From Caprimulgus europaeus (lineage: Eukaryota > Chordata > Aves > Caprimulgiformes > Caprimulgidae), in contig OU015550.1 of assembly GCA_907165065.1 (NCBI GenBank), positions 6,607,501 through 6,671,500 of the forward strand: 64,000 bases of DNA, read 5' to 3'. Under the pieces are notes generated by a model, which ran no database searches, was not told the DNA's origin, and saw only the letters and a program-made list of their open reading frames with translations. Position 1 is the first letter of the stretch; each line of letters starts with the position of its first letter. Both the position numbers and the translations under genes were made by a program. This document shows positions 47,863 to 61,369 of the stretch, piece by piece.

Positions 47863-48199
47863 CCTGCTGCTCCCACTGACACTGTCAGACCTCGGCTGGA
47901 GACGAGCGATCCAGCTGTGACCTTCAAGACTGAAGTCCCAGGACATGAGTCAGAAGGAACTCTCAGCAGCCGCCTCTTGCCCAGGACCAGGCGCTGGGTG
48001 AGGACTCTGGCTGCCCTGGGGATGCTGCAGAGCTCCCAGCCCTGAGCCCACCCACCCCACAGCGTGGCTGCAGCTCCCTGACGTGGGGAGAGCTCTGCCT
48101 GGGGCGTGTCAGAGCTCATTGCCTCTGCGACCTGCTGATTCTTGCCCTTGAACGCTCTGCCTGCTTCTGCTTGACATTATTAATCAGAGGACCATATGG

Positions 48200-48330
48200 C
48201 TCTGCTCAGTGCCTGCGATCCCTTCGGTGTCCCTGTATACAGCCTGGGACATAAAAATGCTAATTATTTAAATTTGATACACTTGTTAATAAAGGGCTAG
48301 TGAATTTAGTTGTGATTGATTTAACCCTTC
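48200..48330. promoter_or_regulatory. Short AT-rich island, candidate enhancer
   Basis: ATGCTAATTATTTAAATTTG, GTTAATAAAGG and GTGATTGATTTAAC sit close together in otherwise GC-rich sequence. This is a typical spacing for a small homeodomain-bound element, but only composition supports it. Confidence 0.2.
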
Positions 48331-51300
48331 CTTGGGGATGTTCTTTCCAGGAGGCTGAGCACGACAGAGAGGGAGAAGAGCCTCTCTGCTCCTCCGGCTG
48401 GCTTCAGTGGCTGTAGGAGAGCCTGGGGCTGGAGAACAGGTCGGGTTTTACAATGTCCTTGTGCTTTGGCTGAGTGGACAAGGGCTGCCCCGGGCTCGGC
48501 AGGAATCCCTCTTGGCCAGCTCTCCAAAAGGCAGACAGAGGTGCGGGGAAGCCTCACATCCCTCCTTCCCCCTGATTGCTTCGTTCTCTTCCAGCCTCTC
48601 AGCACCTTAAACCCGAAGGTTTGGCTCTGTGCATCCCAAACTGTTCCTGCTCTCGAAAAGAATCAGCGGGGTCTTGCTGCAATGACACTGTCACACGGCC
48701 ACACCAGGGACATCTGGAGCAGAGACCCTCAGACATCAGCGATCTGGAGCCGGAGCAGTGCCAAGGACAGACCCCTCCTGGAAAAGAGAAGAGGACTTGG
48801 GGGTTGCAGGATTTTTTTTCCTTTATGGCAAAGTGTGACTTGGGGCTTGTTTTTTAAACGTCAGAAGATTCAGAGAGGCACCTGATGGAGCTCCAGCCGT
48901 GCCCGACTCGCACTGATTTCGTGCCTATCTGCACCTCTCAGGGCTCAAACACGGTTAAGAATCTGGCCGGGGGATCTCTGTTGCAGTGTATTTTGGCAGG
49001 GCTTTCACTGGAGATGTCGGGCCAAATCCTCAGCTAACATAAATCACTGACACTAGTGGAACTATGCTGATTTGCACCAGTCACAGGCTTTAAATTAAAA
49101 TTTAATTGAAAACTTAAGCTGTCATTAATTTTCAATGACTGGCTTTTGCAAGGATGCAGCCAGACCTCTGCCAGCTCAGTCCCTGCGTGGCTGTCTAACA
49201 AAGGAATACAGAAATCCTTATTGTGCCTGGTGTACCTGATCCTCTCTCTTTACCTTTCCCTTCAGTGCTGTCTGCAGCACAGCCTGTGTGATCCTCTACA
49301 TCAGGACATCAGTTATTTCCATGCAAATCTCATTAGTTATCCTCACCCTCTCCTACAGTGTAATTGACTTTCGGGGACCTTGGCTGTATCGCGCCTTCCC
49401 CAACTGGGGCGACTGTTACAGTGCAGCTTCTATTACCTGTTGCCCTAGAAATGATAGAAAACATAAGAATTTCCCAGTCAGTGTGTGTGTGTGCGTGCTT
49501 CTGCCTGGATGTGCAGGGACGTGCACACAGATATTTATGTATACACCAGTACAGTGAATTGATTTTGGTCTCGGACAAGGGATTCCCACATACTGCTTAT
49601 AGCATATGAATATTTCACTTGGATTTCTTTTGGAAGTAGCTTGCAGTCCAGAAGAATTCCTGCCCCCAGGTAACAACATCCACACCTGCTTGCCAAGCTG
49701 ACTCACTGCATCAACCAGGTTCTGTGTCTGGGACTCGCAGTGTAAGAACAGACACTTTTCTTCCATAGATAGAGGATTTCCTGACTTTTAAGCTAAGGAG
49801 CAATCACACAATGTAAGACACCCACACACCAACCAATGGGAATGTTGAGCATCATTATTAATTGGGTTTGATTTAAACCAGCTGCCAAACATGAAGGGAG
49901 AGTCAATAAATCTGATGCCAAGAGCAGCCCCAGGTGATGTGGTCACCAGGAGCCCTGTCAGGCTGCAGGAGCTCTGCTGGGCTCTGACTGGATTTGGACT
50001 GCAAAAAGTAAGTTCTGGCTTTTAAAAAAACCTTTAAGTTGAATATTTTTCTGTACTGAGAAGTATGAAAAAACTTTGCTGTGATTCTTAAGTCTTCCCA
50101 AATTATTTCATCTGTGTCTACCCCTCTTTTGCATTTCTGTGCTGAGAACATCCTAGCGAGCCAGTCTGCTAGCAGGAGCTTTCATGGGAACCTGGGTTAT
50201 TTTGAGTGGGGATAATTGGCAAGCAGTTGCCTGTGCAGGTACCTTCACTGAGTCTCAAGGAGTTGCTTTTCTGAGTACAGGTTCCTTGTGTAAACAAGAA
50301 AGTGCAGTGCCAAGGGCCAGGCTCATGTCTGGGGCACAGAGAAGAGGCACAAGTCACAGAAATGAAGTGGTTCTTGTTTAGAGTGTGAGGACTGAGCAGC
50401 CAGGCAACCGTGTGCAAGTTACAGAAAAGACTCAGACTTGGAGATAACCTAAAAACAAAGTGTTGGGGGAAGTGCTGGCTGTTGGCAGCGGCCTCTGAAG
50501 AGAAAACTCCAGGGTTGAGGTTACCTGCTGCAGCCACCCCTGCTCCCCGGCAGCGTCCCGGTCCCCGGTGCTGCAGCAAAGCTCTCCAGAGCCTGAAGCA
50601 CCAGGCAGTGTGGGAAGATTGATGCCATCAGTGATCCAATTTCCCGATCAGTTAATCCCAAATTAAAATCCTGCTGGTAAGATTTAGGTCTGTGAGGAGC
50701 AGGGAGCTGTGGTTTAAAGGGGAGCCCCTCTCCTAATGAGGTGAGTGCCGTTAGCTGGGGATGGCAGCGTGCAGCAGAATCACAGCTCCTGCAAATGAAG
50801 AAAAATGCTTTAGACAGGGAACGGGGAGAAGGGCAGCAAAGGTGCCAAAGTCAAGGTGCTTCAGAGAGATGCAATTCCATGCAGCAGCAGCACACAGGCT
50901 GATGAGGCTTTCCAGTCACACTGAGATAAATTTGTGCTGCAGTTTTCATGGACTGGCAGTATTTGTGGCCCCCAAAGTCTGTGCAGGACTAACTTAATGG
51001 TGGTATGAGCTTCAGAGAAAGAGAGCTGGGCAGAGGCAGAGGGCACGGGGAAGAGCTCGCAGGTATGAACTGGAGGATGATTGAAGGAGGAGGAGGGGAA
51101 GCCAAGAGCTGGCTCTGAGGAGGTGCTGTGGGCAGAGGAGGGGTTTGCACCGAGGTGGGGTGGATGGAGGGAGGGAGGAAGTGGCCAGGATGTCCCCAGC
51201 CACTAACAGGAGGACACCTGATTCCAGGGATGTGAGGAGATGAGGCTCCCCTGTGTTATCAGCTTGTGAAATTGCTGAATTATTGAATTATTAATGTGCT

Positions 51301-51760
51301 GGTTTGCCTGGAGCAGCTTTCCAAGGGCTGCGTTCGCAAACAGCAGCCTCGGTCTCTGTCGTACAGGTTTCTCAGTTTATTTTGGCCCAGGGAGGCAGGT
51401 TCTGAAGATGTTCCAGCAATGATGGTGTGGTTCCACAGACCCTGGCACTGGGGCCAAAGGCAGCCTCGGACACAGAGCCCGGTTGGTCAAAAAAGGGGGT
51501 TTCTGTCCAAGCGGTTTGGTGGGTGCAGGTGCAGCCACAGCCCCTGGCACTGCCTCTGCCCTGGGGCATCCTGAGGGCTCAGGGAAACAACACAGAAACC
51601 AGCTCTGGATAACGACAAAATGTGTGAGAACTGAAGGTTGTGCCAGGGCAGCCTCTCTTCTTGTTCTCCTCTTTAATATTAGAGTTGTTCAGAGTCAATC
51701 ATTCGTAATGAGCCTTCTCCTCTGGCCAGATTTAGGTGGCTTTGGCCAAATTTGCTTGTA
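48331..51760. other. Non-coding block, no gene recognised
   Basis: Includes a TTAAATTAAAATTTAATTG-type AT core at 49090-49110, a (GT)6 microsatellite at 49481-49493 and a purine-rich strand bias at 51060-51180 with GGATGGAGGGAGGGAGGAAG. Short frames are scattered on both strands. A pyrimidine-rich stretch at 49240-49270 looks splice-acceptor-like, without a convincing exon after it. Confidence 0.4.
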
Positions 51761-51769
51761 GGTTGAAGA

Positions 51770-51885
51770 TGCCAAACTCTTGCCCAAGCAATCCAGTTAT
51801 AGTTAAATTACTTTAAAACCATTAGAGATAATCAATTTGCATTAAAGATCTTCAATTCTCTGCAATCAATTTACTTGTTTGCCTG
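51770..51885. promoter_or_regulatory. Short AT-rich island, candidate enhancer
   Basis: GTTAAATTACTTTAAAACC, ATAATCAATTTGCATTAAAG and CAATCAATTTACTTG words cluster in about 110 bp. ATTTGCAT is an octamer (POU) core in this context. Regulatory function is inferred. Confidence 0.25.
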
Positions 51886-52159
51886 CAAAGTTTTCCTGGT
51901 TTAAGGAAGTTCTCTGGAGCCGGTGGGTGGTTTATGGGGTGAAATATGTTGGTATCATTGGCCCCAATGCCCTGGTGAGGGGCTCCTCATCCGCTGGGTG
52001 AGCCCCAGGAGCAGGCAGAGGGTGGGTGAGGGGTGATGGCAATGACCACGGTGTGGGCAAAAGGAGAGGAAAAGGGAAAAAATGGGGGAGGATGGAAGTC
52101 AAAGGAGAAGCTGTTGGTCTCTGTATGTTTGCAGAGGAAAAGAGGAGAGAACAGATTTA

Positions 52160-52345
52160 TCCATCCAGCAGGTAGGGATATGAGGAAAAAAATTCAAATT
52201 GATCAAAAAATTAAATATTCATAGGACATTATTCATTAAGATTCATCTTGCCAAGTGGGTGAAATGAGGCAAGGGAAGAAATTAGCTTGCTTGAGAGTGT
52301 CAAAGTGATTATGTGATTAAATTGCAATTTATAATTTCTCCTTCA
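52160..52345. promoter_or_regulatory. AT-rich island, candidate enhancer
   Basis: AAATTGATCAAAAAATTAAA, CATTATTCATTAAGATTC and ATGTGATTAAATTGC words are closely spaced. It follows a purine-rich tract at 52050-52110 and precedes GC-rich DNA from 52.44 kb. Confidence 0.22.
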
Positions 52346-55300
52346 AAAATGTTACTCCTTGATTTGTGTTTCTGCCCCCTCTCTATTTTTCTTGAAGTCT
52401 CCCATTATGTGTGTACAAGCAATAAATGTACAGGGCTTGTCCTAAAGCAAAGCCTGCAGAGATCTTCTGTGGGCTCTTGTGTGGGGCCAGCAGTCGCAGA
52501 TCCTCTGCCAGCTCTTCCCAGCATTTGTTTTTCCTGGAGGCTCCTTGTGTGTCCGGTGAGCGGCCGCTCCCCCAGGCCCCCACACCTTCAGTTCCCGTTC
52601 CCCACGCTCACCTCTGCAGTGCGAGGGCAGAAGCAAACCCTCAGCTTCTCAGGCTGTTGTACAGCACAATCCATCCTCACACTGCAGGTGAGATTTGGTG
52701 TGGAAAACCAGTGTTTTGGTGTTTGCTTCTGTAATGTCCCCGGTGCTGGGGAGGCTGCGGCTCAGCCCCTTCCACACACACAAACCTCCCTCCTTCAGCA
52801 CGGTCCGATGTGCTCAGTGCAGGCAGCAAAACAGGAAAAAAACTGGTTCTAATATTTAATTCTCATTTAAAGAACTCAGCCTCTCGTTGTTGTGTCCAAT
52901 CTAGAAAGGGGAGTTACTTCTTTTTTGCTGCCCAATAAAGATTTAGTGGCCTATGTTGGCTGTTTGAAAAAATACAATATTAATTCACGGCTTGTTTCCG
53001 AACAGCACAAGGCTTGCCCAGGTTAATTAGTGGAGGCAGGCTTTTCTTCAAGTGAACGAGCAGGCGTGGGGTTTATAGCTCTGTCACCCAGTTTATTTGT
53101 TCACTTTATGTTTTATTTGGAAATACACTTACAAAACAATAAATAAAATCAGCTGTGACAAGGCTTATGTCTGCAGCAAACATTTAAGCCCTGCCAAGGC
53201 AATAACCACAGAATACTTGTGGTCACCAGCCCGGGAGGAGCTGGGTGTCTCTGAATCGGTGCAAGAGGTGCCTGGGGGAGACAGGAGCTGTGTCCCCAGG
53301 AACTGTGGGGATGGATGTGAGAAAGGAGACACCAGCAAAATGCATCAGCTGCTGCTGGAAGGAGAGAAACCCTCGTCCCTGAGCCGGCTCTGTGGGCTCT
53401 CAGTACCCCACTTTGCTAACAGCCACCCTTCTCTGATCCAACGTTCCCAAGTGGGTAGATGGGCCACTGCCCTCTGAGGAGCTGGAAAGGAGTGAGCCAT
53501 GGCTGTTAAGCCAAGCATCAGCTCGTGATGAAATTAAACACTTCCCCACTCCTTGGGCAAACATCGACTGAGAGCTGGAGCATCACGACCCAGGGAGCTG
53601 CAGGGAGGAGAGGGCAGAGGGGAGCTAGAGGGGACAGGAGAGCTCGGTCACGTGGATGCTGCAGGGCTCAGAGCAGCTGCTTCCCTAAAAGAAACAGAGA
53701 TGCAAAGGGGTATAAAATATCAAATATTTCCAAGGAGATAGAAGGCTGCTCAAAGTGTGAAAATCCTGTGTACAACGGCTGCTCCCGAATCGACCATCAC
53801 GAGAGGACCTGTGTGGTGGGACCCTGCCATCCTGAACTGGGGCACGAGCCATCTCTGCAGCAAAGGCTGGGCCAACATGCAGGTGTTCCCAACCAGAGCC
53901 CAGAGCCATGCTGTGGGCGGGCAGGTCGTGCCTGCTGCTGCAGAGCCCAGGGAGCTGCTGGTCGTGGGGAGCAGAGCCAGCCCGGTGAGGGGATGGGCTG
54001 GAGAAGCGGCTCTGCAGGAACACCTCATGGAGAGGAGCATTGCTCACGGTGCCACTTCCCTACTCCTACTTGATAGCCTTGCTCTTGTAATTGCTGTGGC
54101 TTTAATCATTACACTGAGTCCCAAGAGCATCCCCGTTCCTTGCCAAGCCACTGAACTGCCAGGCCGCTGGCAGAGGAACGGCTTTTCCTGGAGGAGTCCT
54201 TGTCCTAATCCAAAACCACGTGCCACTGACCTTCTGCAGCCACCATCGTAAGAAAAGTATGACCTGCTAACCTAAATCCTGTCATCTTGGGAGGGAAGAA
54301 TGACAGCGTGGTGTGAAAACCTGCTGGTGTCCTGCAGCTGGGATAAGGTAGGACCAGTGAGCAGAGAGCTGGAAAGGAGCCGGGGGCTGGCAGCGTGTGT
54401 AGAGGGGCATCCTGGCACACAGCGCAGCGAGATGAGGCACAGGGGAGATGGGTGATGGTTGGGGATGTCATTTTGGGGACAGCGTGTAACTCATTCACTT
54501 TTTCCTTCCCCTTCTCTCCTGTCTGAAATGAAGGCACAGCAGAAAGGGCAGGCAAGGGAGAAAGGGAGAGGAGCAGCCTGATGTAGCACTGGGTCTGAAA
54601 GCGGAACGCTCCCATGGTCCCAGCATGGAAACCCAACAAGAACATCTAATAAAGCACAGGTTCAGGCTGATAAAGTTAGAGGTAGAACACAGAGTTAGAG
54701 ACACGGAGCTCAAGGAAAACTGCTTTAAATCAGTTTACTTGGTTGTTTCTGCTTCACTTGCAAGACATCGTTATAATTACTTGGCATCGGCAAGGCATTA
54801 GTAAGAGGTTCTGGGCCAGGGTAGCAGAAGACATGATTGTCTCATAAACCTAATGAGCCATATTGATTACTGGAGGATAAGGACTGAGCTGTAAGCAGCC
54901 CATACTGTTTATTTGTTGAGTTGTGAGATGTGTATTTGCAGCCCGGACCTGGCGGTGAGTTCCGCGGGGACACTGCGTGCGGCTGCGGCATCTCGCGTGC
55001 AGCAGGGCTGAGCCTTTGCACTCGGGGTTGGATCAGGACCCTGCTGGTCAGGGCTCTGCAGCTCTGCTGGGAGAAACCAAACACGGCAACCTCTGCAAAA
55101 CCAGGACAGAGGCATTTTTCATTGTGTCCAGCCTGTTTCTGCCTCTCTGCTCTGAAGAAGGCACGCCGCGTTTGGTGTTGCTGGAAATTACATTTTTTTT
55201 AAAAGCTAACTGAATGGAACTGAAAGGCATTGACTCCTCTGTGCAGGAGCAGGGAAATGCCAAAAGCATCTCTCAGTAGCCAAATGGCATTCATTAGCCA

Positions 55301-56887
55301 CAGAACCTTCTTCCCCACGAGCATTCACAAATCCCTGTTCCTGCAGAGGTTTGGCTCGGGGACAGGAGCGGTGCGGGGGGGGCCCCTTCTCTGCTTCGAC
55401 CCCAGGGGCAGGATGGTGCCCAGCACCCAAGGGGACCCACACACCTCCCAGGGTGAGCTTTCAGGCATAAGGGATGCAGCTCCTGAGCCTGAATTCATCT
55501 GTCACCCTTGATTCCCACCTCTGCAGCTGCACTAAACGCCCAGTCCCTCCTAACACTCCAGCTCCTGTAAGTGGGAGGATTTTTCTGTAGAGCTTTTCCC
55601 AACCATCTACTTGAGAGGGTTTTGTTGCAGATTTGGGTTTGGTTTTTTTTTTCCCCTCCCTGAAGTCAAGGAAAAAAAAACTTCTAGAAATTCTCCTATT
55701 TTCTCTCCGTGCTGGACTGGCTGCCCACCTTGAGCTCTGAGGGGCCTGTGGTGTGACTTTGTCTGTCTCGTGTGGTCCAGGAACGATGCTGGTGAAGAGC
55801 AAAGTGCGCAGGAGCACAGCGCCGGCTCAGTGCTGGATCCACAGGCTCAGCTCTTCCCTGCACCGCAGTGTTTCCAGTTGGGAAATGGCTCTACTATTCC
55901 TGCTCTTACTGCAGCTCTTTTTTAATTGGGAATTACTCTGAACTGCCTTACTCTGCATTTTATACCTTCAAATGAGCGACCTTTGATGTTGTGTTGATGA
56001 ATGATCTGTGTAACGGGAGAGCTTTGCTGCCCCAGATAGTGATGGGGCACTGGGGGGTCGTCCTTGCCCAGGGGACCCTGCAGTCCCTGCTGGAGGTGGG
56101 AGCCTCAGGGTTGCAGCTGGGGCAGCCCTGGCACATTGTCCCTTACTGAATCCCGGGATTTGGTGGTTTGGATGCTCCTGGACCAGCTGCAAAGAGCCGA
56201 GCTGAGCCTGGCCAGTGGCACCAGGCTGGTCCTCGCCTCGTCCCCAGGGACGTGCTCAGAAATGCTAAATGCACAAAAGAGTTGAAATGAGGTGGTAGGA
56301 AATTAAATATGCTTATTAGAGCTAAAAATAGCAGCTCTGCTCTTTGGTGATGCATGAAAAAAAGCCCTTTGTACCAGAAAAATACTCTGGGCCTCTGACA
56401 GGCAACAGACGCGAGACCCCTCCCGCAGCCTCGCTGGGGGGCTGGTGCCGCTGAGCCTTGGGGGTCTATTTTTAGTGCAGATCGATGTGAAGGAGCAGGC
56501 AGGCTGGCCAGCCTGGCAGGTGTGAGGATGCCTGTGTTAAATATTAATTCCTGTTACACAAAGAGTTTCGTCTCTGTCACTCTGGAAGGTGGTGGAGATG
56601 GGGACGGGCCCAGTGCATGGGGCACCTCGCTGACCGGGGGCTGTACAGCGCTGCTGTGTGTGAGGGGTTCCCCCTCCCCGAGTGAGCAATAAGCTGAATG
56701 CTTCCTTGAGTGATGGGTCCATGGATTAGGGGACAGATGTGGGTGGAGATGGCATGTTCTCGAGCAGGGCGTTGGGTGTGGATCCACTGTCTGGGGACCT
56801 CAGTCTGATTCATTTTTCAAGCTGGTGTTAATCAACCTTGGCAATGCCCTTGTTCTTGCAGTATTGGCCAATACCACCATCCTGGTA

Positions 56888-56925
56888 CTTGATGTGGGGA
56901 AACTGAGGCAGGCAGGGATGACACA
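56888..56925 (+). mobile_element. MIR/L2-like ancient fragment
   Basis: GATGTGGGGAAACTGAGGCA matches the MIR-type GATGAGGAAACTGAGGCA segment closely, including the leading GATG. Sequence on either side is too diverged to set ends. Confidence 0.4.
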
Positions 56926-59735
56926 TCTCTTCTGTATCCTCCAGAGAGCAGCAGAGACGGCTTTATTGTAGCTCCCAGTCCAGTCAGTCAGCACATATAG
57001 CTCCTGAAGACCAGTGTCAGTCAGACACGCTACAGAGCTGCTCTTTTCCCAACAGCAGGTTTGCTCCACACAGCTTTGAATCCCATTTCTGCCCGTGTGA
57101 GAGGGAGTGGAAACGCTGGCAGAGACCAACCAGCTCCATCCCCAGAAGGTGCAGAAGGTGCAATGCTGCACCCCTGTGGGAACTGGGAGCCTTGGACATC
57201 AAACCTTGCATCTCTGGGTGGATGGACTGGAGCTTTTTGTGATCTACAGCGTCCCCATCTATGTCTGCATGTGGCCCAGGCACAAAAAGAGGGGGAAAAG
57301 GGGTTCCTGGGCAGGCGTTGCATGAGACATCTTTCCCAAACCCCTGGAAGCGGTGCTGGTGCAATTCCCTGTGATTTGTGAACGGGGAGAGCTGAGATTT
57401 CTCCAGCTTGCAGGGATCCTGGAGTTGTGTTTGTAGATAACAAGCAGGCAGCACTGTTGCTTCTTGCAGGCAGGTTAATCCTCTAAACTCGAAATGTGTT
57501 TCATCTGGAAGTCGGGATATTTGATCATACAAGGGGGTGAAACAATTACATAGGAGCCCCACACAAATAGGGCAAATCACCTAATATATTAGATTGATAA
57601 AGTTTGTGGCTGCTATTTCAACTTGCATTGCCTGAATGCAAACTCTAAAGTAACCCCCTAGATGTGAGCGAGCCTGACGTGCAGGGTAACACCAGGCTGG
57701 CTCCCTTGGTCTCTGCGCTGGGGCTCTAAGCGATGCTCCCCACGTGAGTGCTTGGCTTCTGCAGCAGCTGCTGGGGTTTATTGAGCAGCCTCCACACCCC
57801 CAACATCCTTCCTTCTTGTTGAGCAAATTGTCATTTCAGACACCACAAAGCCAAGCCTGGAAAGTCACTTCCTTCATCTGACAAAACAGAAACAGTGAAG
57901 CTGTCAGCGCAGCAGCTCTCCGTTTGGATTCCTTCCTTCCAGCCCTGGGCTGACGGGGAGCACGGGGCGGCTGTGGGCTCCGTCCCTGAACTGTCCCCCT
58001 CGCACTGATTTACTGCTCTTGTGACTCTGCTGATGCACAGGGTAATTTATGCTTTCTGGGAAAAGAAATACACATTTAATGAGACAGTTTTAAACCTTTC
58101 CACTACCAGACTGAACCAGTCGCCCCGTGTCTCTCCCAGGCTTCTCACACGTACCTGTAACGCGTTAGCCCGTTCCCTGCCATGTTCATATTTCAACCAG
58201 GACTTGCCCTCGTGTTCCATCTCCTCCACTGACACCTCACTGGAGCCGTCCTGCTGCACCTCTGCTCCTCCAGCTGTAGAAGGAAAGTAATCTTCACCAG
58301 CCACCGTATTAATTTTTTTAAGATCCAAATCTGAAGAGTAAGAAATATTATTGAATAACTGGTCCTGCTGCCTCCTTCTGCCTTTGTGTTATTAAATGTG
58401 TTAGGGAGGAAATATCAGCCTTGGGTTCTACCGCTGCCCAGATCTTGTGTGGGTTGGTTTGTTTTCAGAAATATTCTTTTTTTCCTTTCCCCTCACTGCC
58501 ATTGTGACAATAGCAAGTGCCTGAGAGAGGAGAACTAAATCTGCTCCTGGTGCTTGACTTTGCGCTGCCTGGCTGTTTTCTTTCTGCCCCATTGATCCCC
58601 ATTAGGAAAGCCCTCGGCGTGGCGCTGCCTGCAGAGAGGAGCCCTTCTCAGCACATTGCCCTGGCAGCAGCGCTGGCACGGGAAGAGCCGACTAAAGCCA
58701 AGAGACGCGGAGTCAGAGGGAGCTGCTCGAGGATTTTGCTCGTGCTGGCAAGACAGTGTAGAGAGCTCAGAAACACAGTGGGCAGGGATGAGGCCAGGGC
58801 CAAGTTTCTGTGGGCAGAGGACACTCCATGAACATGCACGGGGATAATCTGGGTAATGTGATGCTGGGATCTGAGAGTCACCCATGGGAGCAGCTCTGGA
58901 AAGCCAGGACTCCCAGCTTTGCATGGGCTGTGGCAGTTCAGCTTTGAGCCAGATCCCACTTTACAGGTGGCTTTGCATGGCACCCACCACGTGGAGAGGG
59001 ACCAGAAAAACCCCAAGCTCATGTGCCCTTCCAAAGCTGGATCCAGCCTGTTCCCACCACCATTCCCTCTCCCATGACAGCAGTTTCCTAAGGTATCATA
59101 CAGGGGAGGCTCAGGAAAACTGATTTCTGGAAGGGGCTGGAGGAAAGTCTAGATCTTCTCGGGGTTCAGAAGCTCCACAGCCCAGGCCCCAGCTCCAAAC
59201 CTCCCTTCTGTGAATTCTCCTCCTCCAGAGTGGGGTCCAAGGCAAAACAGACAGGTTCAGTGAAAGCAGTTTGCTCCCCAGAGCCAGGTACCAGCTGGCT
59301 GGTTTTTGAGTTAATGACTTCCTTTTGAATGTTTGTGTGTTTGTTTTACTGCTGTTAGGTGTACTATGCTGTAGTACAATTAATCAAGTGTCAGGATGCT
59401 TGCAGCCTTGTCCAGGCATCTGTTATTAACTGCTATTTAAATTGAGATTGCTTTGCTCATTACAATGGGTTTGACCAAGCTTCCCCATCCCAACTCTCCG
59501 AGCTGTGCAGGGGAGCTAACCCTGCATGGGAATGGTGCGGAGGGAGGGGGGTTTTATCCTATTTTAAATGCAGGAGGAGATGCTCCAAGGCTTCAGACAG
59601 TAATGTAAAATAATAAATGAGTTTCCATGAGGGAGAAATAAAACAAAACTAACAGGCTTGCAGGCACAGCTCAGCTCATCCTGGCTGCTCCAGATGAAGC
59701 AGCGGCGCAGCTTCCCCATGCGACGTGCTCCTCGG

Positions 59736-59783
59736 TGGGGCTGTGCACGGGGTGGGGGGCTGTGCACGGGGTGGGGGGCTGTG
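59736..59783 (+). repeat. 19-bp G-rich tandem repeat, quadruplex-prone
   Basis: CTGTGCACGGGGTGGGGGG starts at 59741 and again at 59760, with a third partial copy at 59779. The four or more G runs of at least four bases are compatible with a G-quadruplex on the plus strand. Confidence 0.85.
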
Positions 59784-61369
59784 CCACTGGATGAGTGGGC
59801 TGCCTGACAGCCAGCAAACACAACCCAAACCAAGAGTGTTTCCAGGTGCCTCCCAGACGAACATCCAGGCTGGGTCCTTACCCCAGGGAGCACCTGTCTG
59901 CAGGGGATGAACGGTGCAAAGCCCTGAAAGGTTACCTCGGCTGTTAATTGCTGAAAAACACCTTTGGATAGAATATTTATAAGGAAAAATGTTACTGAGT
60001 GCTCACCCTGGCTAGGCAGTGCACCAGTGTGGTGCTGCACCAGCCCCGGGCGGTTTGCAGGGTCCCTGTGTAAGGACCACGGGCCCCCAGCACACGCTGC
60101 GGGTTATTTTCTCATCACAGGCCCCTTGATTAAAAAGGAGGAAAAATCATTGTGATTGCAAAGCCCAATTGTCAAATGTGGCCAGCCTGGAAATCAATCC
60201 AATAGAAATAGAAAGCAGGGTGCTGGGGCTGGCAGGGGCAGGGAAAAGGTTTTGCTGGGAGACTTTAATTAAAACGCCGTGAAAGGTTTTCAGGACACAC
60301 AGCAGCTCTTCCTGCTTTGGTGAAGAGAAGTTTCTACTTTTACACCCTGGTCTGGCAAGAACAGCATTATGTTCATGTATATGTACAGATACGTAGGTAT
60401 AAAGCAAATTTTACTTCCTTTCAGCAGGTATTTCCATTTATCAGAAATATCAGTGCAATTGCTTTTTGTTCATAGGAAAAAAAAATAGTTATTAGATTGA
60501 AGTTGCATGAAGGATGCGCCAAAAGCTGTCATCTGGTAACAACAAAGAATCAGCTTCCCAAATGAGAAATCTCCCTCTTGTGTCATAAAAAAGACATTTC
60601 TGTATTACCTTTGGAGAAGTGATGGCTGTTAAATCTGACATAATGTAGCGTAAGCCTTTCTGAAGTGCTGAGAAAGCCAGTTCAGACGGAGCTGGAGTGC
60701 CAAGGAATGAAAGGGGAACACTTAGCAACTGAAATTGCAAATTGCCTGATTGGAAAAAGGGTTTCCCAAACATCCTTTGAACGGGAGCTGCTTTCTAGCT
60801 GCTCTGACACGCTCACTCCAGCACTCTGCATCCCTTGTTGAAAGGCAGAACACTCCAGAGACGCAGCAGCAACTGCCCGGCTGCACGGGCAGGGAACCCT
60901 CAGCCAACGGTCTCTCTCCTGCAGAGCCCAGCGGCTTTTCTCTTCTCACAGGTACTAACAGAGGCTGGGAGCTGCACCCAGATCTGCCTGGGCTTTATAA
61001 TGACGTTGGTACCAACAGCAGGTGTCCAGGCGAGGGCTGGGCACGGACAGCTGGACACCAGCACAGCGCGGAGCGTGTTCCCCGCGTCCCTGCAGCCCTG
61101 GCACTGGGGACGGCTGGTCCGTGCCACTGGGGACGGCAGCTGGGCATCACCTGGGCTGAGATCTCCTCCATGAGAAGCCCCTGAGCTACAACCAGGCACT
61201 GAGAGGCTGGATCCAGGGTTCCTGCTCCTCCCCGAGTGAGCCGATGCCACTCACAGGGCTTCCTGGTGCTGAGGAAGGGCCCGTGCTGGTAATTCAGGTA
61301 CCGCAGTGCTCCCAGGAGAGGGTATTTACTCAAGGGATAATGCTGAAGAGATTTTCCCTTTTTTGCACA

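Larger units (their letters stand above)
52346..61369. other. Non-coding block, no gene recognised
   Basis: Long mixed-GC block. The interval 53525-54251 is open in two plus and two minus frames at once; 57017-57580 is open on the minus strand for 187 codons. Neither gives a recognisable domain. AT-rich pockets lie at 52840-53160, 54720-54800 and 56280-56345. A G8 run (55375-55382) abuts CCCC. T and A runs occur at 55646-55680. A small 13-base repeat, CACTGGGGACGGC, occurs twice at 61112-61137. Confidence 0.4.

Noticed and set aside
47523-48119. Glycine/alanine/tryptophan-rich and proline-rich repeat frames on both strands
   Set aside because: They arise from the 22/15-bp array, whose period shifts frame each unit; no selection for one frame is visible.
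57017-57580. 187-codon minus-strand ORF with several cysteines and histidines
   Set aside because: Spacing of Cys/His does not fit a zinc finger, and no splice or promoter context supports it.
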